Shown: positions 1 to 8,654, counted from the stretch's first letter. The stretch: 64,000 bases of DNA from Enterococcus quebecensis (GCF_001730365.1 NZ_MIKB01000001.1:62001-126000); one strand, 5' to 3'. A program made the numbers and translations. Notes: generated by a model not told the origin, from the sequence alone.

Positions 1-308
1 TAGAAAGTTTTATAGTAGGCGGTGCAGCAGCTTTGATGATTGTATTTTTCCATCACAATATTAATACTATCTGGAAAATCATTGTTGTAGCTGCTGTGAC
101 CGGTATTGCAAAAATCATCATGACACAAGTAAAAAATACTATGATGGGTCTTCTTGCTGGTGCAGATTTTAATGTGGCATTTGCAAGCTCTCTGTCAAAA
201 TTACCCGCAACTTTCATCAATGTTGCTACTACTATTGTCATTGTGAGCCTTGTCTATTTCCCGCTGAAAAAAGCCATGGATATAATATTTACAAAACAAA
301 CCTTTTAA
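1..308 (+). CDS. C-terminal part of a membrane protein, possibly an ECF transporter S component
   Basis: The reading frame is open from the window edge and ends with TAA at 306-308, so only about the last 100 residues are visible and the start lies outside. The visible part has three hydrophobic stretches, the last running into a FPLKKAM tail. The alternation of alanine-rich helices with a final helix and a short basic end resembles the substrate-binding S components of energy-coupling factor vitamin transporters. This is a resemblance only: no substrate can be named and another small integral membrane family is possible. A strong bidirectional terminator follows directly. Confidence 0.45.
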   Translation, partial: ESFIVGGAAALMIVFFHHNINTIWKIIVVAAVTGIAKIIMTQVKNTMMGLLAGADFNVAFASSLSKLPATFINVATTIVIVSLVYFPLKKAMDIIFTKQTF

Positions 309-320
309 TCAACCTTACAA

Positions 321-370
321 AAAAACAGTCCACTTATTTTGACAATATCAAAAATAAGTGGACTGTTTTT
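321..370. terminator. Perfect 20-bp inverted repeat, bidirectional terminator
   Basis: Two 20-base arms (321-340 and 351-370) are exact reverse complements around a 10-base loop. The arms begin with A-runs and end with T-runs, so the hairpin gives a U-tract on either strand. It sits between the convergent genes ending at 308 and 370 and serves both; the last T of the right arm is the first base of the minus-strand stop codon complement. Confidence 0.9.
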
Positions 371-1353
371 TATTCTTTTCTACTAAAAATACTTTCCAAC
401 ACCCCAAATGCAATTGCACCCACAGGAAAGATTATCCAGTTTGATCCCCAATTTCCTAAGAGAAAACCTTGGCATAAAAAGATTCCAACAATGATGGGCC
501 AATAAACTTTTTCAAGTGTATGCAACCATTCTGGTTTCCTACTGTTGCGTTCAGCTTTTGCTCTTGGCCCCAGCTCATTTTCGTTTGAAATAAAATAAGT
601 ATTCTCAATCAATTTAGTAAAACTACCCATAATTACTCCACCAAAAATAAAGAAGAAAACACTAAAAGAAACTACTCCAAACATGCCTCCAACACCCAAT
701 AGCGCTCGTCCTATTGATTGATTGAATACAGTTAGTAAAACTACCGGTATCAATGATAAAATGGCCAATATTACTCCTGTAACCATGCAAAAAACAAACG
801 AACGTTGGAAAATTTCTTTTCTTGTCTTCACTTCATTTTTCACTTGAAGAGGAATAAAACGATCATCTAGCCTTTTATTTGAATTGATCATACTTGTTCC
901 AGCTATAATAAACAACGGAACTCCAATCGCTATACCAATAAAGAAAAACAGTAAACCAAAACCTATACCAAAAGGTCCGCCCAATACACCAATTGAAGCA
1001 AATAAGGCAGCGCTGCCCATCAAGATCATCATCACACCCAATCCAATCAGTGTAGCACCTTTACGTCTAATAGCTAAAAATTCAATCGATTCATCTATCG
1101 TAATTTCGTCGATTTCATATCCTTTCTCATCAGCAAACTCCTGCTTTATATTCATTTCATCTAGTAGTTCATCAATAGAGCCAAATTCTGAAATCACTGC
1201 ACCTATAGCTTCATTTTCAGATTTCCCTTGTCTTTTTAAATCTTCGTATCTGTCTTCTGCGCTTGCAAGTAAATCTTCTTTTAGCTGTATTGTTTGGCTT
1301 GTTTCCGGTACGCTTAAAAACAAGCTGTCAATATAATCACTGATTGTTTTCAT
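370..1353 (-). CDS. HAAS/DUF1700-type membrane protein paired with a PadR regulator
   Basis: This 327-residue protein has a soluble helical N-terminal domain (about residues 1-75, acidic, with a YEDL segment) typical of the HAAS signalling domain found next to PadR regulators. After a linker, about six hydrophobic segments follow in pairs (about 100-155, 185-245 and 285-320). An AAGGAGG ribosome site lies 5 bases before the ATG at 1353. It lies 33 bases downstream of the PadR gene and is almost certainly cotranscribed with it. In this family pair the membrane protein is thought to sense or act on the envelope, but the exact function is not known. No catalytic motif was recognised. Confidence 0.8.
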   Translation of the reverse strand: MKTISDYIDSLFLSVPETSQTIQLKEDLLASAEDRYEDLKRQGKSENEAIGAVISEFGSIDELLDEMNIKQEFADEKGYEIDEITIDESIEFLAIRRKGATLIGLGVMMILMGSAALFASIGVLGGPFGIGFGLLFFFIGIAIGVPLFIIAGTSMINSNKRLDDRFIPLQVKNEVKTRKEIFQRSFVFCMVTGVILAILSLIPVVLLTVFNQSIGRALLGVGGMFGVVSFSVFFFIFGGVIMGSFTKLIENTYFISNENELGPRAKAERNSRKPEWLHTLEKVYWPIIVGIFLCQGFLLGNWGSNWIIFPVGAIAFGVLESIFSRKE

Positions 1354-1386
1354 TCCATTTCCTCCTTAAATTAAAAGCATAGTAGG

Positions 1387-1707
1387 TTAAATAATAAAAC
1401 GTTCGACCACTTTTTTTGTCAATAACCATTCGACTTTTTTTTCTTCCAAGTATTGTTTTCCAGACGACGTAATTTTATAGTACGTTCTTTTCTTCCCATG
1501 TGTGATTTGCCCGGGAAATGATTCGATAAATCCATTCTTTTCTAAACGGTTAAACGCTGAATATAACGTTGTTTCTTTGATCGAATAGTTATTTTGAGAA
1601 ATCTCCGTGATTCTTTTAGAAATCGCATAACCATAAGAATCTCCTTCCTGCAAAACAGATAAAATGAATGTATCATTATATCCTCTTATTGCATCGCTGC
1701 CGATCAT
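1387..1707 (-). CDS. PadR family transcriptional regulator
   Basis: A 106-residue protein with the PadR winged-helix pattern: an N-terminal helix-turn-helix (about 10-75) including the YGYAISKRI segment and the ETTLYSAFNRLEKNGFI recognition region, then a basic wing (HGKKRTYYKIT). The long C-terminal dimerisation helix is short here, as in the PadR-s1 subgroup. The ATG at 1707 follows a GGAGGT site. The gene is first in a two-gene operon with the HAAS membrane protein and is preceded by a long imperfect palindrome covering its likely promoter, so autorepression is the natural inference. The ligand is unknown. Confidence 0.88.
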   Translation of the reverse strand: MIGSDAIRGYNDTFILSVLQEGDSYGYAISKRITEISQNNYSIKETTLYSAFNRLEKNGFIESFPGQITHGKKRTYYKITSSGKQYLEEKKVEWLLTKKVVERFII

Positions 1708-1744
1708 TGGACCACCTCCAATTACTCCATCAGATGTACTACGT

Positions 1745-1782
1745 CTGTCGTTGTAATTATAATACCATGATTACTACGACAG
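1745..1782 (-). promoter_or_regulatory. Probable PadR operator overlapping the operon promoter
   Basis: Arms 1745-1757 (CTGTCGTTGTAAT) and 1770-1782 (ATTACTACGACAG) match at 12 of 13 positions as an inverted repeat around a 12-base centre. On the minus strand a TATAAT at 1761-1756 lies inside it; no good -35 element is seen. Overlap of palindrome and -10 box 49-75 bases upstream of the PadR start codon fits an autoregulatory operator. Binding by this PadR protein is inference. Confidence 0.6.
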
Positions 1783-1789
1783 GTAAAGT

Positions 1790-1838
1790 AAAAACAAAAA
1801 AAGACTAGGAACTAACTCTTCGAGTCATCTCCTAGTCT
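1790..1838 (-). terminator. Terminator downstream of guaC
   Basis: The hairpin is formed by GACTAGGA (1803-1810) and TCCTAGTC (1830-1837), with an inner ACT/AGT pairing around CTTCG. On the minus strand it is followed by a T-rich run (1802-1790). A sequence-related hairpin with the same flank occurs at 42225-42277. Confidence 0.85.
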
Positions 1839-1857
1839 CATGATATCTAGATTTTAA

Positions 1858-2835
1858 TTAAATTGTATCACCATTAAAAATTGAATTTTTTACTATAACA
1901 TAATCCACTTTACGAATTGCTTCAAGATCACGTCCACCTGCATATGAAATGGAAGATTGCAAATCTTGTTGCATTTCTACTAATGTATCAGCTAAACTTC
2001 CTTTGTGTTGAAGCCAGATTTTCTTCCCTTCAACGTTTTTCTTCTCACCTTTTTGAAATTCTGAAGCACTGCCGAAGTATTCTTTGTAAACAACGCCATC
2101 TTCAACTTTCGTCTCACCAGGAGATTCTTCATGACCGGCAAATAAAGAGCCAATCATAACCATCGTTGCACCAAAGCGTACTGATTTTGCGATATCTCCG
2201 TGTGTACGAATACCACCATCTGCAATTATTGGTTTTCTAGCTGCTTTAGCACACCAACGTAGTGCTGCTAATTGCCAACCACCAGTACCAAATCCTGTTT
2301 TAATTTTTGTGATACAAACTTTACCAGGTCCAATTCCGACTTTCGTCGCATCTGCCCCAGCATTTTCTAACTCACGAACAGCTTCAGGTGTTCCCACATT
2401 ACCAGCAATAACAAAAGTATCTGGTAAATGTTTTTTCAGATGCTGAATCATATTGATCACTGCGTTGGAATGACCATGAGCGATGTCGATCGTTACATAG
2501 TCAGGAACTAAGTTGCGTGCTGCTAATTCCTCAACAAACGCATATTCGCCTTCTTTTACCCCTACGCTAATTGAAGTGATTAGACCCTTAGCATTCATTT
2601 TTTCAATAAATGGAATTCGAGCACTTTCATCAAAACGATGCATAATATAAAAATAATCATTTTTCGCTAAAAATTCTGCAATTTCTTCATCAATAATCGT
2701 CTGCATGTTTGCAGGAACGACTGGCATTTTAAAGGTGTGCTTACCTAATTTCACCACTGTATCACATTCAGAACGACTGTTCACGATACATTTATTCGGA
2801 ATCAACTGGACATCTTCGTAATCAAAAACTTTCAT
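1858..2835 (-). CDS. guaC: GMP reductase
   Basis: The 325-residue enzyme converts GMP to IMP with NADPH and release of ammonia, linking guanine and adenine nucleotide pools. It is a TIM-barrel IMPDH/GMPR family protein of the shorter GuaC type without CBS domains. The catalytic cysteine is Cys174 in [10 protein letters not shown], followed by the [12 protein letters not shown] phosphate-binding segment. Start ATG at 2835 follows TAGGAGG. It is transcribed alone and ends at its own terminator. Two PurBox-like sites overlap the proposed promoter (2876-2915), so purine control is likely. Length is normal for the family. Confidence 0.95.
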   Translation of the reverse strand: MKVFDYEDVQLIPNKCIVNSRSECDTVVKLGKHTFKMPVVPANMQTIIDEEIAEFLAKNDYFYIMHRFDESARIPFIEKMNAKGLITSISVGVKEGEYAFVEELAARNLVPDYVTIDIAHGHSNAVINMIQHLKKHLPDTFVIAGNVGTPEAVRELENAGADATKVGIGPGKVCITKIKTGFGTGGWQLAALRWCAKAARKPIIADGGIRTHGDIAKSVRFGATMVMIGSLFAGHEESPGETKVEDGVVYKEYFGSASEFQKGEKKNVEGKKIWLQHKGSLADTLVEMQQDLQSSISYAGGRDLEAIRKVDYVIVKNSIFNGDTI

Positions 2836-2875
2836 ACTTTATTGCCTCCTAGCAAGTTCTATTAAAAATACGCAA

Positions 2876-2915
2876 AAACCCGAACATTAAACATTAAATC
2901 GTTCGCATTTTCCAA
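2876..2915 (-). promoter_or_regulatory. guaC promoter with two inverted PurBox-like sites
   Basis: On the plus strand AAACCCGAACATT (2876-2888) matches the PurBox consensus AWWWCCGAACWWT at 12 of 13 positions. A second box on the opposite strand covers 2898-2910 (11 of 13). Their CGAA cores are separated by 17 bases, the spacing known for paired PurBoxes. A candidate minus-strand promoter is TTGGAA (2915-2910), 18 bases, TTTAAT (2891-2886), so the boxes fall in the spacer and at the start point. This is a repressor-like arrangement, unlike the other pur promoters here. Confidence 0.65.
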
Positions 2916-3030
2916 CACCTATGCTAATTTACACTATTTATTCGTGAAAGTCAAAGGTAAATGACGAAAAATATGCAGACTAACTTCCGATTGTTCGTCT
3001 TTTCAGATGAAAACTTCAAATCCAGAGTCT

Positions 3031-4416
3031 TCAAACAGCATTTATCTCACTTTTTTCTAATCTTGTTTGCTCCATTTTGTGTTTTTCCGCCTTTTCCTCT
3101 GGCAATAAGCGATTTAAAAGGATCGCTGCAATTGAAGCTGTAGCCACCGAAGAACTAAATAGATATTGTAAAAATTGAGGTAAAGATTGAATAAATTCCT
3201 TAGGTATTAAGGTTAACGCAATCGTAAGAATCATAGGGATTGCAATCACATACATTTCTTTTTCACTGATTTCAACTTCTTTAATTACTTTAAGCCCACT
3301 GATTGAAATAATACCGCACACAATGACGAAAACTCCCCCAATCACAGGAGATGGTATGGAAGAAATCAATGTTGATAGTTTTCCTGACAAACCAAAAACA
3401 ATGAACCATGCTCCCGCTGCTACAAACACTTTTTTACTGGCAACACCAGTGATTGAAATGATTCCTGCATTCGTTGAATATCCCGTAACTGGTGTTGTTC
3501 CTAACATAGACGATATAAAACACCCAATGCCTTCCCCTACAACACCACGGTTAATGTTTTCATCTGTTAAAGGTTCTTCGCAAACATTACTAACCGCAAA
3601 CCACGTACCTGTTGTTTCAGCCATTAAAACAACGTAAATGATAACCATTGTTAAAATAGATGATAGATCAAATGAAAAATGGAAATTAACAAACGGGATT
3701 TTGGGAACGCTAAGTAACTGCGCCTTAGATACCTGAGACAAATCAAGTATCCCCATAAATTGCGCAGTCAGACAGCCAATAATCAACGCCAAAATCACTG
3801 AAGATATTCTAAATATACGACCTTTCCCAGGAAAATGCGAGCCGATCATCGCAAACAAAATAAGCGAAGAAGCCGCAATGGTCGCCAATAAAATATTTTG
3901 ACCTAAATCTCCCGAAGCCATAAAAACATTATCATTTAAAGCAACAGGCATTAGTGATAAACCTACAATAAAAATAATCGTTCCTCCAACAATCGGAGGC
4001 ACAAAGGCTTTGATTAGTCGGTTAAAGACACCTGTTACACCTAAAATAATCACTAAAATTGCTCCAATCAAACTAGCTCCTAAAACAGTTCCCCATCCAT
4101 TACCATTTTGACTATTGGCAAAATAAATACCTGCAACTGCTCCAATAGGTATAAATGAAGGGCCTTGTGCAACTGGTAGTTTCATACAAAAATAGGATTG
4201 AATAATTGTAGCAAGTCCAGCAGCAATAAAAGTAGATTGAATCAGCGCTGAAGATTCTTTAGTTGTTAGACCTATTATTGAAGCAATGATAAATGGGACA
4301 ACGTATACATCCATCGCTAGAACATGTTGAATTCCTAAAAGAGCTGATTGTCCGATTGATACATCATCATTTGGCCCGACAGTTAATTTTGATTTTTTTA
4401 CCTTCATCTCTGACAT
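3031..4416 (-). CDS. NCS2 family purine (xanthine/uracil-type) permease
   Basis: This 461-residue integral membrane protein has about 12-14 hydrophobic segments. It carries the NAT/NCS2 hallmarks: a QGPSF segment after the second helix and the N-A-G-x4-T signature in TNAGIISITGV near residue 305. The family imports nucleobases by proton symport. Position 4 bases downstream of the guanine deaminase gene suggests uptake of a purine such as guanine, xanthine or uric acid, but the substrate cannot be read from sequence. The downstream side to guaC (2836-3030) shows no clear terminator. Confidence 0.85.
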   Translation of the reverse strand: MSEMKVKKSKLTVGPNDDVSIGQSALLGIQHVLAMDVYVVPFIIASIIGLTTKESSALIQSTFIAAGLATIIQSYFCMKLPVAQGPSFIPIGAVAGIYFANSQNGNGWGTVLGASLIGAILVIILGVTGVFNRLIKAFVPPIVGGTIIFIVGLSLMPVALNDNVFMASGDLGQNILLATIAASSLILFAMIGSHFPGKGRIFRISSVILALIIGCLTAQFMGILDLSQVSKAQLLSVPKIPFVNFHFSFDLSSILTMVIIYVVLMAETTGTWFAVSNVCEEPLTDENINRGVVGEGIGCFISSMLGTTPVTGYSTNAGIISITGVASKKVFVAAGAWFIVFGLSGKLSTLISSIPSPVIGGVFVIVCGIISISGLKVIKEVEISEKEMYVIAIPMILTIALTLIPKEFIQSLPQFLQYLFSSSVATASIAAILLNRLLPEEKAEKHKMEQTRLEKSEINAV

Positions 4417-4420
4417 TATA

Positions 4421-5794
4421 CTATTGCCCCTTTAATATCTTCATATTTTTGTCGTGAACTTTTCTTCCTTGAACCCAAACTTCACGAATATTCTCAGGTC
4501 GCGATAAATAAAGTATTTTTTGAAAAATATCCATTAACGGTTCTTCTTCAGAAAAAATCGGTAACTCCTGCGTATCAATAATTTGGATATCCCACGCATA
4601 ATCAATAGCTAACTTTCCAACAGATAAACTTAATGATTCCCCGCCGCCAGCAGTCGCTAAATAAAATGCTTCGTTTAACGTAATGCTGGAATTTGGAACG
4701 CCACGTGTTTCACTACTACATTCTTTATCTACGCCATCTTCCAACATTCTTGAAGACATAACGGCTTGTTTGATGTTATCAAAAAGGCTAGGAGAAAAAC
4801 CTCCTGAAATATCGCTGCCTAACCCAACTTCTACTTGATATTCCCTTAATAATTTAGCTATTGGCGTCACAGCATTGCCAAAATAAGCATTAGATATTGG
4901 ACAATGAGCAACTGCTGTTCCTTTTTCCGAAAATAACTTCATGTCTTTATCAGATAAAAAACCACAATGAGCCATGACTGCTTTTTCTGTTAGTAAACCG
5001 AAATCATTTAGTGCAAAAGCATCATTTTTTCCAAATCGTTCTTTAACAAACGAGTGGGCCCAATCACTTTCACTACAATGAGATTGGATATGAACATCAT
5101 ATTTTGCTGCTAAATCCCCTAATCCTTTTAAAGAATCCTCTGTACAGCTTGGAATAAAGCGTGGTGTTACTACTGGATAAACGCCTTGAGGTGTTTTTTT
5201 ATTTAGTTCTAACACTTCTTGTATAAATAATTCTGTTTCGGAAATGGCTTCCTGGGCATTAGTATCACGATAATACTCAGGATTTTGTTCTGGATCGTCC
5301 ATCACAACTTTTCCAACTAAGCCTCTTTGCCCTTTTTCACTACAAATTTCAGCTAAACGTAGGCTTGCTTCTCGATGAACAGTTGCAAAATACAAGGCGG
5401 TGGTTGTTCCATTTTTTATTAATTCTGAAACTAAATCAGAATAGACTTTTTCTGCAAATTGCTCATCAGAAAATTTTGATTCTAGAGGAAATGTGTAAGT
5501 GTTAAGCCAATCATATAAAGGCAGATCAAGCGCAGTTCCAGCTTGGGCCCATTGAGGTGCATGAATATGAAGATCAACAAAGCCAGGTAAAATATACTGA
5601 CCCTTAGCTAATTCTTGCAACTTATTTATAGCTGAATACTCATGGATCGTTTTAGCGTATTCTTCTTCAGATGAAAATATGATTTTAGTGATTATTCCAG
5701 ATTCAGAAATACAAAATAAAGCATCTTCAAGAATAGTTACATTTTTTGAATCAGCACTGGAAAATGCAGTTCCTTTTACAACAAATTTAAACAA
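4421..5794 (-). CDS. guaD: Guanine deaminase (amidohydrolase family), TTG start
   Basis: The protein hydrolyses guanine to xanthine and ammonia. Metal-binding amidohydrolase motifs are present: DLHIHAPQW near the N-terminus, a central HCSESDW, MAHCGF, and GLGSDISGG with the catalytic aspartate. The open frame continues upstream to 5938, but that part would translate the promoter and PurBox region into low-complexity Phe-rich sequence. A GAGAGGAG site sits 8 bases before a TTG at 5794, giving 457 residues beginning MFKFVVKGTAF, the usual length for bacterial GuaD. An ATG at 5812 has no ribosome site. It forms an operon with the permease just downstream. Confidence 0.88.
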   Translation of the reverse strand: MFKFVVKGTAFSSADSKNVTILEDALFCISESGIITKIIFSSEEEYAKTIHEYSAINKLQELAKGQYILPGFVDLHIHAPQWAQAGTALDLPLYDWLNTYTFPLESKFSDEQFAEKVYSDLVSELIKNGTTTALYFATVHREASLRLAEICSEKGQRGLVGKVVMDDPEQNPEYYRDTNAQEAISETELFIQEVLELNKKTPQGVYPVVTPRFIPSCTEDSLKGLGDLAAKYDVHIQSHCSESDWAHSFVKERFGKNDAFALNDFGLLTEKAVMAHCGFLSDKDMKLFSEKGTAVAHCPISNAYFGNAVTPIAKLLREYQVEVGLGSDISGGFSPSLFDNIKQAVMSSRMLEDGVDKECSSETRGVPNSSITLNEAFYLATAGGGESLSLSVGKLAIDYAWDIQIIDTQELPIFSEEEPLMDIFQKILYLSRPENIREVWVQGRKVHDKNMKILKGQ

Positions 5795-5826
5795 AATAAA
5801 TACTCCTCTCATAACAATACAAAAGT

Positions 5827-5930
5827 AGTATACACAATAATTCGTATTCTTGATATATTTTTCTTGTATTTTTATAAAAAATAATCGAAAGAACAAGCGA
5901 AACACGAACATTGAAATGTCGAACACAAAA
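5827..5930 (-). promoter_or_regulatory. guaD upstream region with PurBox-like CGAA motifs
   Basis: A minus-strand TATACT lies at 5832-5827, with a weak -35 (TATCAA, 5855-5850) at 17 bases. Upstream, AAACACGAACATT (5900-5912) and GTCGAACAC (5918-5926) are PurBox-like but lie on the strand opposite to the other activating boxes. Two further CGAA cores occur at 5885 and 5898. Purine control is plausible, but the geometry does not match the purC, purE or guaC promoters. The plus strand from 5931 to 6036 holds nothing else recognised. Confidence 0.4.
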
Positions 5931-6036
5931 AAAGACAAGTTATTTTTACAACATTTGAATCAACTTAATAAAAAAATTCATTTAAAAAAATTGATATGAT
6001 TCCTAAAAATTATTTTAGAAAGAACATCTATAGCTT

Positions 6037-6064
6037 TTGATTCTAGTCTAAATTGGGTTATACT
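6037..6064 (+). promoter_or_regulatory. Promoter for the metallo-hydrolase gene
   Basis: TTGATT (6037-6042) and TATACT (6059-6064) are separated by 16 bases, followed 26 bases later by AGGAGG and the ATG at 6100. Confidence 0.6.
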
Positions 6065-6099
6065 TATAGAAGATTCACACTTACTAGGAGGCAAAAATT

Positions 6100-6726
6100 A
6101 TGCTGAAAATCGAACGAATCAAAACTGGCGAGATTCAAGAAAATTGTTACTTAATCTATAACGAAAACAACCTATTGATCATCGATCCAGGTGCTGAAGC
6201 AGAAAAAATTGTTTCTTTAATTGAAAAAACAAACAAGAAACCACTTGCTATTTTGTTAACACACACACACTATGACCATATTGGAGCAGTCGAAGAACTA
6301 CGTCATCATTATCATATTCCTGTATATGTTAGTCCCCTTGAACAAGAATGGCTATCAAATCCAACCTTAAATTTATCCGGCTTAGGTCGTCATGATGATA
6401 TTGCAGACATCATTGTCCAACCTGCAGAAATAGAATTTGAATTAACGGACTATGATTTAGGTGGCATCAAATTTTCTGTTGTACCTACTCCTGGTCATTC
6501 AATTGGTAGTTTAAGTTTTGTTTTCGATGACTTTGTTATCACTGGAGATGCCTTATTTAAAGGCAGTATCGGTCGGACAGATTTGCACACAGGTGATATG
6601 CAACAACTTCTTCACAGTATCAATACCTATCTTTTCACATTACCAGATGAGTTTCCAGCTTATCCTGGCCATGGAGATGCTACAACTATTGAGCATGAAA
6701 AGAAAAACAATCCGTTCTTTAATTAA
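6100..6726 (+). CDS. MBL-fold metallo-hydrolase, glyoxalase II-like (YqgX type)
   Basis: The 208-residue protein has the metallo-beta-lactamase zinc motif HTHYDH (His55, His57, Asp59, His60), a further PGHS histidine, the GDALF aspartate and a C-terminal PGHGD. It is shorter than true glyoxalase II because the C-terminal substrate domain is absent, as in the YqgX group, for which hydroxyacylglutathione hydrolase-like thioesterase activity is proposed. AGGAGG lies 8 bases before ATG. The natural substrate in enterococci is not established. It may be cotranscribed with the phosphatase gene 139 bases downstream, although a weak hairpin (6789-6807) lies between. Confidence 0.85.
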   Translation: MLKIERIKTGEIQENCYLIYNENNLLIIDPGAEAEKIVSLIEKTNKKPLAILLTHTHYDHIGAVEELRHHYHIPVYVSPLEQEWLSNPTLNLSGLGRHDDIADIIVQPAEIEFELTDYDLGGIKFSVVPTPGHSIGSLSFVFDDFVITGDALFKGSIGRTDLHTGDMQQLLHSINTYLFTLPDEFPAYPGHGDATTIEHEKKNNPFFN

Positions 6727-6865
6727 AACTAGACTTTCATACTTATCTTTTATATTCTCTAGCTCCTCAAAAAAAGATAAAATAAACCTGTGACTAAAAG
6801 CGTCACATCAATTTTCCTGAATAAATCTTTACCCCACTAAGCTTTTAAAACAAGGAGGATATGTC

Positions 6866-7567
6866 ATGAATAAACCAACAACGTTATATATTATTCGTCA
6901 CGGCAAAACCATGTTTAATACAATAGGCCGAACACAGGGCTGGTCAGATACTCCTTTAACTAAAGAAGGAGAAAAAATCATTCACTATCTAGGTCTTGGA
7001 CTAAGGGACACGGACTTTAAAGAAGCATACTCTAGCGATAGTGGACGTGCAATGCAGACTGCTCGTATTATTTTACAAGAGCACCAACATGGCTCAACGA
7101 TTCCTTATAGTACTGATAGTCGTATTCGTGAATGGTGTTTTGGTTCTTTAGACGGAGGCTATGATGGTGAACTTTGGGGCGTTGTACCTAGAATTTTAGC
7201 GTTTAAAGACTATGAAGATATGATGACAAATCGAATTAGTTATAAAGACTTAGCCGATGCCATTATTGCAGCTGACACGGCAAATTGGGCAGAACCTTAT
7301 GAAAAAATCAAAGAACGTGTCTGGAGTGGCTTTGAAGACATAGCACAACACCGAGAAAAAAATGGCGGTGGAAATGTGATGGTTGTCTCACATGGATTGA
7401 CAATTTCATTTTTATTATCTCTGATCGATCATAGCTTACCAATGCAAATTGGTTTAGAGAACGGTAGCGTAACTAAACTCGTATACGAAAATGGGACGTT
7501 TACCATTGATAGTGTCAATGATACTGACTACATTGCCAAAGGACGTGCTCTTTCATTATCTAATTAA
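6866..7567 (+). CDS. Histidine phosphatase family protein (phosphoglycerate mutase-like)
   Basis: The 233-residue protein starts with the catalytic RHG motif (Arg11, His12, Gly13), includes the SDSGRAMQTA segment with the second arginine, and has the SHG catalytic histidine in VVSHGLT near residue 173. It is probably a phosphatase rather than a glycolytic mutase because the long mutase loops are missing. The substrate is unknown. CAAGGAGG precedes the ATG at 6866 by about 9 bases. It ends at a strong bidirectional terminator shared with the convergent murR-like gene. Confidence 0.85.
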   Translation: MNKPTTLYIIRHGKTMFNTIGRTQGWSDTPLTKEGEKIIHYLGLGLRDTDFKEAYSSDSGRAMQTARIILQEHQHGSTIPYSTDSRIREWCFGSLDGGYDGELWGVVPRILAFKDYEDMMTNRISYKDLADAIIAADTANWAEPYEKIKERVWSGFEDIAQHREKNGGGNVMVVSHGLTISFLLSLIDHSLPMQIGLENGSVTKLVYENGTFTIDSVNDTDYIAKGRALSLSN

Positions 7568-7570
7568 CTG

Positions 7571-7624
7571 AAAAAATAAGGTACTGGAGAATTTATTAAC
7601 ATTTCTCATCAGTACCTTATTTTA
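7571..7624. terminator. Bidirectional terminator
   Basis: AATAAGGTACTG (7575-7586) pairs exactly with CAGTACCTTATT (about 7610-7621), flanked by A-run and T-run, between convergent genes ending at 7567 and 7641. Confidence 0.85.
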
Positions 7625-7640
7625 ATTGATTAAACAAATT

Positions 7641-8495
7641 TTAATTGCTTTTTTTTACGATTGCCACGGCGTCTCTTGAATGTTGAATTTTTTCTAATGT
7701 AACCTCATAATTTTTAGCTGCATAAGCAAAGAACAAAACATCAACCACATATAATTGTGCTGTTAAAGAAACAGTTGCCGCACTTCTCAAAGGTGCTTCT
7801 TCTCCTTCTGGAGTTAACAATATAATCGAACTTTTTTCTGCCAACATTGAATTTGGGTTCGTTGTCAGCCCGATGACTGTCAGTCCTTTTTCTATGGCAA
7901 GATCGGCTAATGCATTTGTTTCCTGATTCATTCCAGAATTTGAAATACCAATGAAAATGCCCTTTAATCGGTTTGTTCCCATTGCAGAGGCAAATAAATG
8001 CTGATCCATCGTAAAGAAAACACTCAAGCCTATACGGGTAAATTTCTGATAGATATCTTGTGCAACTAGCGAGGAAGCACCCAATCCATAAACAAAGATA
8101 ATCTCAGCATTTCCTACTGCTCTAACAGCTCGGTCAACCGCCTCATCTGCCAAATGCTCACTCGTTCTTTCCAACACATGAACCAAACGATGCTGCAACT
8201 TTTCTTTTATCGCTGCTGTTGTCTCACCATTTTCAACTTCAGTATACATTTTCGTATCCACAGTTCCTAGATTCGCTGAGAGCAATAATTTTAATTCAGT
8301 AAAGCCATTTACTTCTATTGATCGGCACAAGCGGATGATAGCAGCTGGACTAGATCCTGCTTTTTTTGCAAGTTCCTGAGCACTTAAATTAATGACTTCT
8401 CCTGTATTCTCTAAGATATATTCTGCCACTTTTTGTTCCGAACCTGGTAAATGCTTAAGATGATCTTGGATCGTTAAGATAATATTTTGCAGCAT
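7641..8495 (-). CDS. murR: MurR/RpiR family transcriptional regulator of MurNAc use
   Basis: The 284-residue protein has an N-terminal HTH_6 domain (about 1-77, with SSPAAIIRLCRSIEVNGF as recognition region) and a C-terminal SIS sugar-phosphate binding domain (about 125-265, with GISNSG). RpiR proteins sense phosphosugars. It lies downstream of mupG-murQ-murP in the same order as the Staphylococcus aureus MurNAc operon, so MurNAc-6-phosphate is the probable ligand. ATG at 8495 follows AAAGGATG. A possible own -10 (TATAAT, 8578-8573) suggests partial independent expression. Confidence 0.85.
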   Translation of the reverse strand: MLQNIILTIQDHLKHLPGSEQKVAEYILENTGEVINLSAQELAKKAGSSPAAIIRLCRSIEVNGFTELKLLLSANLGTVDTKMYTEVENGETTAAIKEKLQHRLVHVLERTSEHLADEAVDRAVRAVGNAEIIFVYGLGASSLVAQDIYQKFTRIGLSVFFTMDQHLFASAMGTNRLKGIFIGISNSGMNQETNALADLAIEKGLTVIGLTTNPNSMLAEKSSIILLTPEGEEAPLRSAATVSLTAQLYVVDVLFFAYAAKNYEVTLEKIQHSRDAVAIVKKSN

Positions 8496-8654
8496 TACTA
8501 CACATCCTTTTTCTGCTTAACTCAAACTTGTTTTCATAACTATAAAAAGATTTCCAATCAGTTCATAGATTTATTATAGCTAAAATCAAACAGAAAAGAA
8601 ACGCATCCATTAAACCTCTATTAAAAAGTAATTGACATCTCTAAAATTCCCAAC

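Noticed and set aside
884-1336. Plus-strand 150-codon frame opposite the HAAS gene
   Set aside because: It is antisense to a gene with a strong ribosome site and clear domain pattern, and its Ile/Pro/Ser-rich composition is that of a shadow frame.
6789-6807. Hairpin TGTGAC/GTCACA between the metallo-hydrolase and phosphatase genes
   Set aside because: The stem is only six pairs and has no following T-run, so it was not listed as a terminator.
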